64,000 bases of DNA from Streptomyces sp. PsTaAH-137 (GCF_003259365.1 NZ_QLLY01000011.1:124001-188000); one strand, 5' to 3'. Counted from the stretch's first letter, positions 35,052 to 44,538 are shown. Notes: generated from the sequence alone by a model not told the origin. Program-made: numbers and translations.

Positions 35052-36215
35052 TCAGTCGCGGGCCAGGCCGAAGCGGGATCTGAAGCGGCCCAGGCGCTCG
35101 TCCTCCGCCACCGCCGCCGCGCCCTGGGTCACCGTCTCGTACACGGAGAGGATGTCGGCACCGACCGTCGACCAGTCGAAGCGGCGGACGTGCCTGCTGC
35201 CGCGATCGCGCAGTTCCGCGCGGCGGGTGGGGTTGCCGAGGAGTTTGACGGCCGCCTCGGCGAGCGTGTCGGCGTCCTCGTTGGCGAAGAGTTCGCCGGC
35301 CGCGCCCTGGTCGAGGACCTGCGCGAAGGCGTCCAGGTCGGAGGCGAGCACGGGGGCGCCCGCCGACATCGCCTCGACGAGGATGATGCCGAAGGACTCG
35401 CCGCCGGTGTTCGGGGCGACGTACACGTCGACGCTGGCGAGCAGCCGCGCCTTGTCCTCGTCGCTGACCATGCCGAGGAACTCGACGCGTTCGCGCATCT
35501 CGGCGGGCAGCGAGGCGACGGCCTCCTCCTCGTCGCCGCGGCCCGCGACCAGCAGCCGCGTCCGCGGGCGTTCCGCGAGGATCTTCGGCAGTGCCCTCAT
35601 GAGGACGGGCAGGCCCTTGCGGGGCTCGTCGATCCGCCCGATGAAGCCGAGGGTGTCCCCCTGCCACTCGGGCCGGGGCTCGGCCCGCGCGAAGAAGTCG
35701 ACGTCGACGCCGTTGGGGATGACGACCGCGTCGCCGCCGAGGTGCTCGACGAGGGTGCGGCGGGCGTACTCGCTCACGGCGATGCGCGCGCTGATCTTCT
35801 CCAGCGCGGGCTGCAGGATCGGGTACGCCGCGATCATCGCGCGCGAGCGGGGATTGGACGTGTGGAAGGTGGCCACGATCGGCCCCTGCGCCGCCCAGCA
35901 GGCGAGCAGCCCGAGCGACGGTGACGCCGGCTCGTGGATGTGGATCACGTCGAAGGTGCCGTCGTGCAGCCAGCGGCGTACCCGCGCGGCGCTCAGGAAC
36001 CCGAAGTTGAGACGGGCCACCGAGCCGTTGTACGGGACGGGCACGGCCCGGCCGGCCGAGACGACGTACGGCGGCAGGGGGGTCTCGTCGTCAGCCGGGG
36101 CGAGGACGGAGACCTCGTGCCCCAGGGCGATGAGGTGCTCCGCCAGATCGCGGATGTGGAACTGGACGCCGCCCGGCACGTCCCAGGAGTACGGGCAGAC
36201 GATTCCGATCCTCAC
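35052..36215 (-). CDS. pimA: Phosphatidylinositol alpha-mannosyltransferase (PimA-like)
   Basis: A GT4 glycosyltransferase of 387 residues expected to transfer the first mannose from GDP-mannose to phosphatidylinositol. It begins MRIGIVCPYSWDVPGGVQFH, has FIGRIDEPRKG (donor-binding loop) and the GGESFGIILVEAMSAG segment carrying the E-x7-E pair. Its GTG overlaps the end of the acyltransferase gene by four bases, and pgsA lies one gene further upstream. That set (PI phosphate synthase, acyltransferase, mannosyltransferase) defines the early PIM pathway in actinobacteria. The start has GAGGAG upstream. Confidence 0.92.
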   Translation of the reverse strand: MRIGIVCPYSWDVPGGVQFHIRDLAEHLIALGHEVSVLAPADDETPLPPYVVSAGRAVPVPYNGSVARLNFGFLSAARVRRWLHDGTFDVIHIHEPASPSLGLLACWAAQGPIVATFHTSNPRSRAMIAAYPILQPALEKISARIAVSEYARRTLVEHLGGDAVVIPNGVDVDFFARAEPRPEWQGDTLGFIGRIDEPRKGLPVLMRALPKILAERPRTRLLVAGRGDEEEAVASLPAEMRERVEFLGMVSDEDKARLLASVDVYVAPNTGGESFGIILVEAMSAGAPVLASDLDAFAQVLDQGAAGELFANEDADTLAEAAVKLLGNPTRRAELRDRGSRHVRRFDWSTVGADILSVYETVTQGAAAVAEDERLGRFRSRFGLARD

Positions 36216-37126
36216 GCCGGCCGCTCCTCAAAACTGTCCAGGTCGGCCAGCCACAGGCGCTGCAACATGTGCCAGTCCTCCGGATGGTCCGCGATCCCCG
36301 TGGCGAAGGCATCGGCCAGCGCCTGTGTCATGACAGACGTCTTCTCGGCCCGGGTGCCTGTCTCCGGTACGTCGATGGGCGGGTGGACACGACCGCGCAT
36401 GACGGCCGTGTCGTCGTACCAGAGAGTGACCGGCAGCAGCAGCGCGCCGGTCTGCTGGGCGAGCATGGCCGGTCCGGCGGGCATCCGGGTCGGCTCGCCG
36501 AAGAACTTCACCTCGACGCCCGACGAGGACAGGTCGCGGTCGGCGACCAGGCAGACGAGGCCGCCCGCCCGCAGCCGGCGCGCCAGCGTCCCGAAGGCGG
36601 CGCCGCCGGTGTGCGGCAGCACCTCCATGCCCAGGCCCTCGCGGTAGGCGACGAACCGGTCGTACAGGGTCTCCGGCTTGAGCCGTTCGGCGACCGTCGT
36701 GAAGGGGGTCTCCAGCTTGGTGGTGACCCAGGCGCCCGCGAGGTCGTAGTTGCCCATGTGCGGCAAGGCGAGGACGACGCCCTTGCCGGTGGCGAGGCCG
36801 TCGACGAGATGGTGGACGTCCTCGGGCGTGAAGCCGTTCCTGATGCGGTCCTTGCTCCAGGTGGGGAGCCGGAAGGACTCCATCCAGTAGCGCAGGTACG
36901 AACGCATGCCGGCCTTGGAGAGGCGCGCCAGGTGCTCGGGGCTCGCGTCGGGCACCACGCGCGCGAGGTTCGCCTCCAGGCGGAGCACGCCCTTGCCGCG
37001 CTTCTTCCAGACGGCGTCCGCGATGGTCCGGCCCAGGCGCGTGGCGACCGGCTCGGGCAGCTTCTTGACCCCGGCCCAGCCGAGCCCGTACAGCGCGTCG
37101 GTGATCCGTTCCTGCGCGCCGCTCAC
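36212..37126 (-). CDS. Phosphatidylinositol mannoside acyltransferase (LpxL/HtrB family)
   Basis: A 304-residue membrane-associated acyltransferase. The HX4D active-site box HMGNYD (His123, Asp128) and the conserved VADRDLSSSGVEVKFFG and PAGPAMLAQQTGA segments identify the family. By position between pgsA and pimA it should be the PatA equivalent, acylating the mannose of PIM1. The GTG start overlaps the pgsA stop by four bases and its stop overlaps pimA by four bases, so three genes form a tight operon. No signal peptide was seen, as expected for a cytoplasmic-face enzyme. Confidence 0.9.
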   Translation of the reverse strand: MSGAQERITDALYGLGWAGVKKLPEPVATRLGRTIADAVWKKRGKGVLRLEANLARVVPDASPEHLARLSKAGMRSYLRYWMESFRLPTWSKDRIRNGFTPEDVHHLVDGLATGKGVVLALPHMGNYDLAGAWVTTKLETPFTTVAERLKPETLYDRFVAYREGLGMEVLPHTGGAAFGTLARRLRAGGLVCLVADRDLSSSGVEVKFFGEPTRMPAGPAMLAQQTGALLLPVTLWYDDTAVMRGRVHPPIDVPETGTRAEKTSVMTQALADAFATGIADHPEDWHMLQRLWLADLDSFEERPA

Positions 37127-37788
37127 GAGGCGGCCTCCTCCTGGGCCGAGGCGGCTGCCGCCTCGGCCTCGGCGGACTCCCGGCGCACCGTGACCACGCG
37201 CTGGATCAGCGTGACAAGGCTGCCGACGGCGACGATCCACAGCGCGACGGGCAGCAGGTACTGAATGCCGGGCACGCCGAACTTGTGCAGACCCGCGAAG
37301 CCCGCGGCCACCAGCGTGATGACGAGCCGCTCGGCGCGCTCGACGAGGCCGTTGACGGCGACCGGCAGGCCGATCGATTCTCCACGTGCCTTCGTGTACG
37401 AGACGACCTGGCCGCTGGCGAGGCAGAAGATGGACACCGCGCACAGCGTGTTGTCGTCGCCGCTGCCCGCGTACCAGAGCGCGAGACCGCCGAAGATGGC
37501 GCTGTCGGCGACCCGGTCGAGCGTGGAGTCGAGGAAGGCTCCCCAGCGGCTGGAGCGGCCGAGCTGGCGCGCCATGTTGCCGTCCACGAGGTCCGAGAAG
37601 ACGAACAGCGTGATGACGACCGTGCCCCAGAAGAATTCCCCGCGCGGGAAGAAGACCAGCGCTCCCGCCATCACTCCGGCCGTGCCGAGGAGTGTGACCG
37701 TGTCGGGGCTCACCCCGCGACGGATGAGAAACGCGGCGAACGGTGTGAGGACACGCGTGAAGAATGCACGCGCGTACTTGTTCAGCAT
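37123..37788 (-). CDS. pgsA: Phosphatidylinositol phosphate synthase (CDP-alcohol phosphatidyltransferase)
   Basis: A 221-residue integral membrane enzyme expected to join CDP-diacylglycerol to inositol 3-phosphate. The full CDP-alcohol phosphotransferase signature is present: Asp66, Asp69-Gly70, Ala73-Arg74, Gly83, Asp87, Asp91. Six helices are predicted, and the C-terminus is an Ala/Glu tail. The ATG at 37786-37788 is chosen because the protein then starts MLNKYARAFFTRV, at the normal distance before the first helix. It leads the pgsA-acyltransferase-pimA operon. Confidence 0.92.
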   Translation of the reverse strand: MLNKYARAFFTRVLTPFAAFLIRRGVSPDTVTLLGTAGVMAGALVFFPRGEFFWGTVVITLFVFSDLVDGNMARQLGRSSRWGAFLDSTLDRVADSAIFGGLALWYAGSGDDNTLCAVSIFCLASGQVVSYTKARGESIGLPVAVNGLVERAERLVITLVAAGFAGLHKFGVPGIQYLLPVALWIVAVGSLVTLIQRVVTVRRESAEAEAAAASAQEEAAS

Positions 37789-38057
37789 GGCCTTCCCGAG
37801 GGTCGGTGCCGTGCGGCCCCTCTGGCCACCGGCTGGCCCATCGTAGCCACGCGTGCCCGGATACGGCCGCCGGGCCACCACGCGCGCGTGCGATCTCGTA
37901 CGACGTATGGACGCACCGTGACCGGAGTGGAAAGCTCGAAGGCACCGCGGGCGTCGCCGAAGCCGCCTCCCAACACGCGGGTTCGCGTGTCCGCCTGCCG
38001 TGACCACGGCCCCGACGAGGGCCACCTCACCGTGAGAACCGACCGGGAGGCAAGGAC

Positions 38058-40265
38058 ATGGGCGACAAGGCGAACGGACACCCCGGAGCCGCCGGCAGGG
38101 CGACGACGGCCGACCATCCCGCGTCCGTACGGAATGTGGTGCTGGTCGGCCACAGCGGATCGGGCAAGACGACGCTGGTGGAGGCGCTCGCGCTGACCGC
38201 GGGGGCGGTGAACCGGGCGGGCCGCGTCGAGGACGGCACGTGCGTCTCCGACTACGACGAGATCGAGCACCGGCAGCAGCGCTCGGTCCAGCTCTCCCTG
38301 GTCCCGGTGGAGTGGGACGGCTTCAAGATCAATCTGCTGGACACCCCCGGCTACGCGGATTTCGTCGGGGAGCTGAGGGCCGGTCTGCGGGCCGCGGACG
38401 CGGCCCTTTTCGTCGTCTCGGCGTCGGACGGGCCGGAGACCTTGGCGGGGGCCACCCGGATGGTGTGGGACGAGTGCGCGGCGGTCGGCATGCCGCGGGC
38501 CATCGTGGTCACCCATCTGGAGGCGGCGCGCGCCGACTTCGAGGACGTGACCCGTACCTGCGCCGAGTTCTTCGGCGGGGACGATCCCGACGCCGTCCTG
38601 CCGCTGTACCTGCCGCTGCACGGCGCGCAGGGAGCGGACGGGCACGCGTCCGTGACGGGTCTGACCGGGCTGCTCTCCCAGCGGCTGTACGACTACGCGT
38701 CGGGCGAACGCAAGGAGTCCGAGCCCGACGACGGGCAGCTGCCGCGGATCGAGGAGGCCCGCAACCGGCTCATCGAGGGGATCATCGCGGAGAGCGAGGA
38801 CGAGACCCTGATGGACCGCTATCTGGGTGGCGAGGACGTCGACGTCAAGACGCTCGTCGAGGACCTGGAGCGGGCGGTGGCGCGCGGTGTCTTCCACCCG
38901 GTCCTCGCCGCGGCCCCGGCCGCGGAGGGCGGTCGGCAGGGCATCGGGACGGTCGAGCTCCTGGAGCTGATCACGGGTGGCTTCCCGAGCCCGCTGGAGC
39001 GCGCGGCACCGGCCGTGGCGACGCCGGGCGGGGCGCCCCGCGCGATCCCGTCCTGCGATCCGGAGGGACCGCTGGTGGCGGAGGTCGTGAAGACCGCCTC
39101 GGACCCCTATGTCGGCCGGGTCTCTCTCGTACGGGTCTTCTCCGGCACCCTGCGCCCGGACGAGACGGTGCACGTGTCGGGGCACGGGCTGGCCGACCGC
39201 GGCCACGAGGATCACGATGTGGACGAGCGGATCGAGGCCCTGTCGGCGCCGTTCGGCAAGCAGCAGCGGACCCTGACGCACTGCATCGCGGGCGATCTCG
39301 CCTGTGTGGCGAAGCTGAACCGGGCGGAGACCGGTGACACGCTCTCCGCGAAGGACGACCCGCTGCTGATGACGCCGTGGGACATGCCGGACCCGCTGCT
39401 GCCGCTGGCGATCCAGGCGCACAGCAAGGCCGACGAGGACAAGCTGTCGCAGGGTCTGTCGCGGCTGGTCGCGGAGGATCCGACGATGCGGCTCGAACAG
39501 AACCAGGACACCCATCAGGTGGTGCTGTGGTGCCTGGGCGAGGCGCACGCGGACGTCGCGCTGGAGCGGCTGCGCAGCCGGTACGGCGTCCAGGTCGACG
39601 TCGTCGCGCACAAGGTCTCCCTGCGCGAGACGTTCGCGAACAGGTCGGCGGGGCGCGGCCGCCACGTGAAGCAGTCCGGCGGGCACGGGCAGTACGCGAT
39701 CTGCGAGATCGAGGTGGAACCGCTGCCCGGCGGCTCGGGCGTCCAGTTCGTGGACAAGGTCGTCGGCGGGGCCGTGCCGCGGCAGTTCATCCCGTCCGTC
39801 GAGAAGGGCGTGCGGGCGCAGGCCACGAAGGGGGTCGCCGCCGGGTATCCGCTGATCGACGTGCGCGTGACGCTGCTCGACGGCAAGGCGCACTCGGTGG
39901 ACTCCTCGGACGCGGCGTTCCAGACGGCGGGCGCGCTCGCGCTGCGGGAGGCGGCCGCGGGCACCCGGATCCATCTCCTGGAACCGGTGGCCGAGGTCCA
40001 GGTCCTGGTCGGCGAGGATTACGTGGGGAGCGTGATGAGCGATCTGTCCGGCCGGCGCGGCCGCGTCGTCGGCACCGAACAGGCGCCGGGCGGCCGCACC
40101 CTCGTACGGGCCGAGGTTCCGGAGATCGAGATCGGCCGGTACGCGGTCGATCTGCGCTCCCTGTCGCACGGCACCGCACGTTTCAGCCGCCGGTACGCAC
40201 GGCACGAGCCGATGCCTCCGCAGCTCGGCGACCGGATCCGCGAGCAGGCCGGGGACAGTCCCTAG
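38058..40265 (+). CDS. Elongation factor G-like GTPase (EF-G2)
   Basis: A 735-residue translational GTPase with the domain order of EF-G. The P-loop GHSGSGKTT and the DTPG switch II motif are intact, and domains IV-V (LRETFANRSAGRGRHVKQSGGHGQY onwards) are recognisable. In the G4 position, where EF-G has NKMD, this protein reads VVTHLE, so guanine recognition is altered. That is a feature of the actinobacterial EF-G2 group, for which no clear translocation role is known. A 25-residue Gly/Ala-rich N-terminal tail precedes it. The ATG has GGGAGG upstream. It stands between pgsA (divergent) and an uncharacterised membrane protein. Confidence 0.88.
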   Translation: MGDKANGHPGAAGRATTADHPASVRNVVLVGHSGSGKTTLVEALALTAGAVNRAGRVEDGTCVSDYDEIEHRQQRSVQLSLVPVEWDGFKINLLDTPGYADFVGELRAGLRAADAALFVVSASDGPETLAGATRMVWDECAAVGMPRAIVVTHLEAARADFEDVTRTCAEFFGGDDPDAVLPLYLPLHGAQGADGHASVTGLTGLLSQRLYDYASGERKESEPDDGQLPRIEEARNRLIEGIIAESEDETLMDRYLGGEDVDVKTLVEDLERAVARGVFHPVLAAAPAAEGGRQGIGTVELLELITGGFPSPLERAAPAVATPGGAPRAIPSCDPEGPLVAEVVKTASDPYVGRVSLVRVFSGTLRPDETVHVSGHGLADRGHEDHDVDERIEALSAPFGKQQRTLTHCIAGDLACVAKLNRAETGDTLSAKDDPLLMTPWDMPDPLLPLAIQAHSKADEDKLSQGLSRLVAEDPTMRLEQNQDTHQVVLWCLGEAHADVALERLRSRYGVQVDVVAHKVSLRETFANRSAGRGRHVKQSGGHGQYAICEIEVEPLPGGSGVQFVDKVVGGAVPRQFIPSVEKGVRAQATKGVAAGYPLIDVRVTLLDGKAHSVDSSDAAFQTAGALALREAAAGTRIHLLEPVAEVQVLVGEDYVGSVMSDLSGRRGRVVGTEQAPGGRTLVRAEVPEIEIGRYAVDLRSLSHGTARFSRRYARHEPMPPQLGDRIREQAGDSP

Positions 40266-40433
40266 CCGGGGAACGGCCGGACCCGCCCCCACCGGCATCC
40301 CGTCTTGGAGGGACGGATGTCGGTAGGGGCCGTTACGCTGGTCGACGATCAACATCATCAAGCCGATGAACCGATCAACAGGTGTGCGGGGCAGGGAAGT
40401 CGGGAAGAGCCGCAGCAGCGAGGGCAGGCGGCG

Positions 40434-42182
40434 ATGGGGGCGGCAGTGGCGGACGACGCATTCGATTTCAGGCCCGGGGCCCAGGTCCCGCTGCAGGGTT
40501 CCGCGGGACAGACCGCGGCGACGTTCGCCATCGCCTCGGCGGCGTACCGGGACGACCCGGCGGCGAAGATCCTGGAGGCGAACAACGACTGGCACAAGTC
40601 CGAGCTGAAGAGCGGCAAGTCGTCGCTGTTCGCGCCCAATCTCGGCGAGGCGTTCTCCCGCGCGGTGCAGCTGCGGATGCTGGGCGGCGGCCGCAAGCCC
40701 CTCATCCAGTCGTTCGGCACGGAGCCCCAGGTCGTCGTGGAGCACTGTCTCGCGGCGAACAACATCCGCCGTCAGCGCGACCGGCTGCTCACCATCATCA
40801 CCCTGGTCTTCGGTGTCCTGTTCCTTCCGGGTTTCCTGCTGTGGCTGGCCGCGTTCCAGATCCGCCAGCGGAGCAACGCGCGGGTGGCGCTGGCGGAGAA
40901 GGAGGTCAAGGAGGCCGCGGGCAAGGGAGCGGCGGCGCAGCGCGAGGCGAAGAAGCACGAGATCGCCGCGCACGGCCGGTCGGCCTTCGCCACGACGGTC
41001 ATGGTCGTCGTCGGCGTGGGCATCGTGATCCTGCTGATCAAGCTGCCGTTCGGCGGTTTCTGGGCCTGGTACCTGCGGGCGTGCTTCGTCGCGCCCGTCA
41101 TCGGCGCGTTCTGGGCCCGGCGGGTCTGCGAGCGGACCGCGCAGGACCTGCGCGACCGGTGGGACGCGCTGCTCTCCGGCGGCGGGATCGGCGCGAAGAT
41201 CCCGGAGGCGGTGCCCGGCAGCCCCGGCGAGACCGCCGCGGAGCAGCTGCGCCAGAACCTGGCCAAGCTGACCGCGGAGCAGCAGTCGAACACGGTCTTC
41301 TACGCGGGCCCCAAGGGCATCCTGGGCATGGGCACCCGCTGGGGCAGCTGGCAGCTCGCCGAGGACCTGGTCTCGCGCGAGCCGGGCAAGGAGATCCACC
41401 CGTTCCGCAGCTGGGACGTCATCCGCGTGATCCACGACCAGCTGCGCCTGCTCGAGCGGGGCCCGCTGCACACGGGCGGCTTCCCGACGCCGTCGATCAA
41501 GCACTGGATCGTCACCCCGATCGGGGAGAACGCCTCGTCGGTGGCCCGCCCCACGGGCGAGGACGTCGACGCGTTCCAGATCAAGCAGCACGAGATACAG
41601 CGGATCTGCAACGAGCAGCAGTTCGGCAGCGGTGACCGGCACTACCTGGGCGTCCAGTTCACGCTCTGGGACGGCCAGTTGGTGATCACGATGCTGATCA
41701 CGGTGACGGTGCTGCACGAGACGCTGCGCATCGAGGTGACCGGGCACGCGCTGGGCCCGGTGCACTCCCTGTTCACGTCGAAGCCCGAGGCGAAGACGAA
41801 GACGGTCGCCAAGTCGATACGGTTCTGGGAGACCACGGACCGGACGCTGCCGCTGATCGAGGCGGACGACGCCGTCCGGATCGCGGTCCGCGCCCCGCTC
41901 TCCTGGTACCCGCCGCTGCTGGACCACATGGGCGGCAAGCTGGTGCTGCCCGAGCCGTTCGGGCTGCGGCACGCCTGGGCCGACCAGCCCTGGCGGCACC
42001 GCTTCATGGCGGACGACGCGCTGCGCACCGCGACCCCGGTGCTGCGCGTGGTCCACTCGGCGGCCATCCGCGTCCTGGAGGAACACGGCGTGGACACCGA
42101 GAAGTTCGGCACCCGCTCCGGCTTCCTCAGCGGCCAGGTCCAGGACCCGTCTCCGCGCAAGGCCGACGTGTACGACGCGTAG
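40434..42182 (+). CDS. Uncharacterised two-helix-region membrane protein
   Basis: A 582-residue protein I cannot assign to a family. It has a soluble N-terminal region (about 1-100), one hydrophobic segment at about 110-133 (LLTIITLVFGVLFLPGFLLW), a basic helical linker, then a second hydrophobic block (about 185-222), and about 360 soluble residues. The C-terminal part contains mixed alpha/beta stretches and a conserved-looking NTVFYAGPKGILGMG. Start uncertain: ATG 40434, or GTG 40446. The gene is adjacent to EF-G2 and convergent with the YczE-like gene, overlapping it by 56 bp. No catalytic motif was seen. Confidence 0.65.
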   Translation: MGAAVADDAFDFRPGAQVPLQGSAGQTAATFAIASAAYRDDPAAKILEANNDWHKSELKSGKSSLFAPNLGEAFSRAVQLRMLGGGRKPLIQSFGTEPQVVVEHCLAANNIRRQRDRLLTIITLVFGVLFLPGFLLWLAAFQIRQRSNARVALAEKEVKEAAGKGAAAQREAKKHEIAAHGRSAFATTVMVVVGVGIVILLIKLPFGGFWAWYLRACFVAPVIGAFWARRVCERTAQDLRDRWDALLSGGGIGAKIPEAVPGSPGETAAEQLRQNLAKLTAEQQSNTVFYAGPKGILGMGTRWGSWQLAEDLVSREPGKEIHPFRSWDVIRVIHDQLRLLERGPLHTGGFPTPSIKHWIVTPIGENASSVARPTGEDVDAFQIKQHEIQRICNEQQFGSGDRHYLGVQFTLWDGQLVITMLITVTVLHETLRIEVTGHALGPVHSLFTSKPEAKTKTVAKSIRFWETTDRTLPLIEADDAVRIAVRAPLSWYPPLLDHMGGKLVLPEPFGLRHAWADQPWRHRFMADDALRTATPVLRVVHSAAIRVLEEHGVDTEKFGTRSGFLSGQVQDPSPRKADVYDA

Positions 42183-42804
42183 CTCCCACCCGCTCGTCGC
42201 CCCGGTAGGTGAACCGCGGCATCCAGTACTGCGCCACCGGCCCCACCGACACCGCGTACAGCACGGTGCCGATGCCCACTCCCCCGCCGAGCAGCCAGCC
42301 GGCGGCGAGGACCACGACCTCGATGGCGGTGCGGACGGTGCGCACGCTGCGGCCCGTCGCGGCGGTGAGGCCGGTCATCAGGCCGTCGCGGGGGCCGGGC
42401 CCGCAGCGGGCGCCGACGTAGACGGCGATCGAGAGCCCGTTGAGGAGGATCCCGGCCGCGAGCAGTGCGGCGCGGGCCGGGAGGGCGAGGCCGGAGGGCA
42501 GGAGCCACAGCCCCAGGTCGCAGGACCAGCCCACCGTGAGGATGTTCGCGAAGGTGCCCAGGGTGGGCCGCTGGCGCAGCGGGATCCACAGCAGCAGGAC
42601 GGCCACGCCGATCAGATTGGTGAGCGTGCCGAAGCTGAGCGGGAGGTGCTGGGCGAGCCCTTCGTTGAGGACGCTCCACGGGGCGAGGCCCAGGCCCGAG
42701 CGGATCATGAGCGCGACGCTGAACCCGTACAGGAACAGACCGGCGACGAGCTGCGGCAGCCGGCGGGCGGGCCGTTCGCGCAGCGGTACGTAGGACAGGG
42801 ACAT
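42127..42804 (-). CDS. YczE/YitT-like integral membrane protein
   Basis: A 225-residue protein with five or six helices, recognised from the YczE family by MIRSGLGLAPWSVLNEGL, the repeated Gly-rich helices and GARCGPGPRDGLMTGLT. ATG 42804 is chosen for its GGAG five bases upstream. The C-terminus is a basic tail that overlaps the convergent membrane-protein gene by 56 bp. It is divergent from a MocR-type regulator, the arrangement described for the YczR-YczE pair. The transported or sensed molecule is unknown. Confidence 0.83.
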   Translation of the reverse strand: MSLSYVPLRERPARRLPQLVAGLFLYGFSVALMIRSGLGLAPWSVLNEGLAQHLPLSFGTLTNLIGVAVLLLWIPLRQRPTLGTFANILTVGWSCDLGLWLLPSGLALPARAALLAAGILLNGLSIAVYVGARCGPGPRDGLMTGLTAATGRSVRTVRTAIEVVVLAAGWLLGGGVGIGTVLYAVSVGPVAQYWMPRFTYRGDERVGATRRTRRPCAETGPGPGR

Positions 42805-42854
42805 CAGGACTCCGGAGGAACGGGCGTGCGCCGCCACGGGAGGGCGGCTTCAGG

Positions 42855-42903
42855 GCCAATGCCGTCACTCTGTAGATTGATTGGCTCGATATGCAGGGCC
42901 AAT
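42855..42903. promoter_or_regulatory. Three GCCAAT/ATTGGC boxes in the yczE-mocR gap
   Basis: GCCAAT (42855-42860), ATTGGC (42880-42885) and GCCAAT (42898-42903) lie between the two divergent starts. The second and third form an inverted pair (GATTGGC/GCCAATC), and first and third are direct repeats 43 bases apart. MocR regulators bind multiple direct and inverted boxes in such gaps. Confidence 0.5.
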
Positions 42904-42917
42904 CGCAGGAGAATGGT

Positions 42918-44474
42918 GTGGTTCCCGACTCTGAGCACGCCTCTGAGCACGCCGCTGGGTACGCCTCCGGGTACGCCGACGCCTCCGGTCCCGGCGCCCG
43001 GACAGCCCGGACCATCGGAGCCCGCCGGCTCGCCGCGCTGCTTCCCGACCCGGCGCGGTCCCGGCCCGCATACCGTCATCTGGCCCACGCCATGGGCGAG
43101 TTGATCCTCGACGGACGGCTCGCGCTGCATGTGCGGCTGCCCGCCGAGCGGGAGCTGGCGACCGCGCTCGGCACCAGCCGGACCACGGTCACGGCCCTGT
43201 ACGACCTGCTGCGCGAGAGCGGGTACGCGCACAGCAGGCAGGGCTCCGGCACCTGGACCGCGCTGCCCGCGGGCCATGCCGCGAAGGGCGTCAGCAGGCT
43301 GCTGCGCCCCGAGGACACGGCGATCGACCTGGCCAGGGCCGCTGCCGCGCTGCCCGGGCAGCTCCTCGCCGACACCCTCGCCGAGATCGCCCCGCAGGCG
43401 GCCGGGCACGCGGGAACCCTGGGCTATCACCCGTACGGGCTGCCGGAGTTGAGAGCGGTGATCGCCGACCGGTTCACGGCGCGCGGCCTGGCCACGACGC
43501 CCGAGCAGATCCTGGTCACCTCAGGCGCCCAGCACGGCCTCTCGCTCGTCCTGGGCCTGCTGGCCGGGCCCGGGGACCGGGTCATGGTCGAGAACCCGTC
43601 CTACCCGAACGCCCTGGAGGCGCTGCGCCGCCGCGGGCTGCGCACGGTGTCGGTCCCCGTGACGGACGGCCCCGCACGGGAAGGCGCCGCGGCGAGGGGC
43701 GGCTGGGACGTAGAGATCGTCGAGTCGACGCTGCGCCGCTCCGTGCCGCAGCTCGGCTATCTGGTGCCGGACTTCCACAACCCGACGGGCCGGCTGATGC
43801 CGTCCGCCGAGCGGGCCAGGGTGCTGTCGGCCGCGCACCGCTCCGGGACCTGGCTGATCGTCGACGAGACCCTGGCGGAGCTGGCGCTCGACGCACCGGC
43901 CCCGCCGCCGTTCGCGGCGCACGGCACGGCGGAGGCGGCGGGCAAAGTCATCACGACCGGGTCGCTGAGCAAGACGCACTGGGCGGGCCTGCGCATCGGC
44001 TGGGTGCGCGCCCCCGCCCGGCTGGTGACGGAGCTGGCCGCGCAGCGGGTGGCGACCGACATGGGCGGTTCCGTCGTCGACCAGCTCCTGGCGCTCGCCC
44101 TGCTGACCAGGACGGACGATCTGCTGCCCGGCCATCTGGACCGCCTGCGCGAGCGGCGCGCCGCGCTCGTCGAGGCGCTGCGCCGGCACACGCCCCGGTG
44201 GTCGTGGCACACCCCGCCCGGCGGCCTCTCCCTCTGGGTCGACCTGGGCGCGCCGGTCTCCTCCGCCCTGGCCGAGCGGGCGCTCGCGCACGGGGTGCGG
44301 ATCGAGGGCGGCGGCTACTTCGGTACGGATCCGGGTCTGTTCGAGAACCGGCTGCGCATCCCGTTCACCCTGCCGCCGGACACGCTCACCGAAGCGGTGC
44401 AGCGGATGGCCCGCGCGCTCGCCGAGGAGCCGGGCCCGGCCGCCTCGGCGCACCGGCCGCACTGGATCGCGTAG
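42918..44474 (+). CDS. MocR-type GntR/aminotransferase regulator (YczR-like)
   Basis: A 518-residue fusion of an N-terminal GntR winged helix (LPAERELATALGTSRTTV) with a class I aminotransferase domain. The PLP lysine is Lys352 in GSLSKTHWAGLRIG, with the conserved HNPTG and IVDE elements. I choose GTG 42918 because AGGAG lies six bases upstream; the earlier ATG 42891 would put one of the GCCAAT boxes inside the gene. It is expected to control the divergent yczE-like gene in response to PLP or a related vitamer. The first 30 residues are a HASEHA/GYASGYA repeat. Confidence 0.9.
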   Translation: MVPDSEHASEHAAGYASGYADASGPGARTARTIGARRLAALLPDPARSRPAYRHLAHAMGELILDGRLALHVRLPAERELATALGTSRTTVTALYDLLRESGYAHSRQGSGTWTALPAGHAAKGVSRLLRPEDTAIDLARAAAALPGQLLADTLAEIAPQAAGHAGTLGYHPYGLPELRAVIADRFTARGLATTPEQILVTSGAQHGLSLVLGLLAGPGDRVMVENPSYPNALEALRRRGLRTVSVPVTDGPAREGAAARGGWDVEIVESTLRRSVPQLGYLVPDFHNPTGRLMPSAERARVLSAAHRSGTWLIVDETLAELALDAPAPPPFAAHGTAEAAGKVITTGSLSKTHWAGLRIGWVRAPARLVTELAAQRVATDMGGSVVDQLLALALLTRTDDLLPGHLDRLRERRAALVEALRRHTPRWSWHTPPGGLSLWVDLGAPVSSALAERALAHGVRIEGGGYFGTDPGLFENRLRIPFTLPPDTLTEAVQRMARALAEEPGPAASAHRPHWIA

Positions 44475-44484
44475 GACACGGGTA

Positions 44485-44521
44485 CGGCGGATCCGGGCCC
44501 GTCCAGGAACCGGATCCGCCG
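44485..44521. terminator. Bidirectional terminator, MocR gene / HIT gene
   Basis: Arms 44485-44496 and 44510-44521 are perfect over 12 bp with a 13-base loop, between the convergent stops at 44474 and 44539. Confidence 0.82.
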
Positions 44522-44538
44522 ACGGGACGTACCGGGAA

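Noticed and set aside
37782..42086. A 1434-codon open frame on the minus strand across EF-G2 and the membrane protein
   Set aside because: It is the complement of two well-supported genes; composition is biased and no domain is seen.
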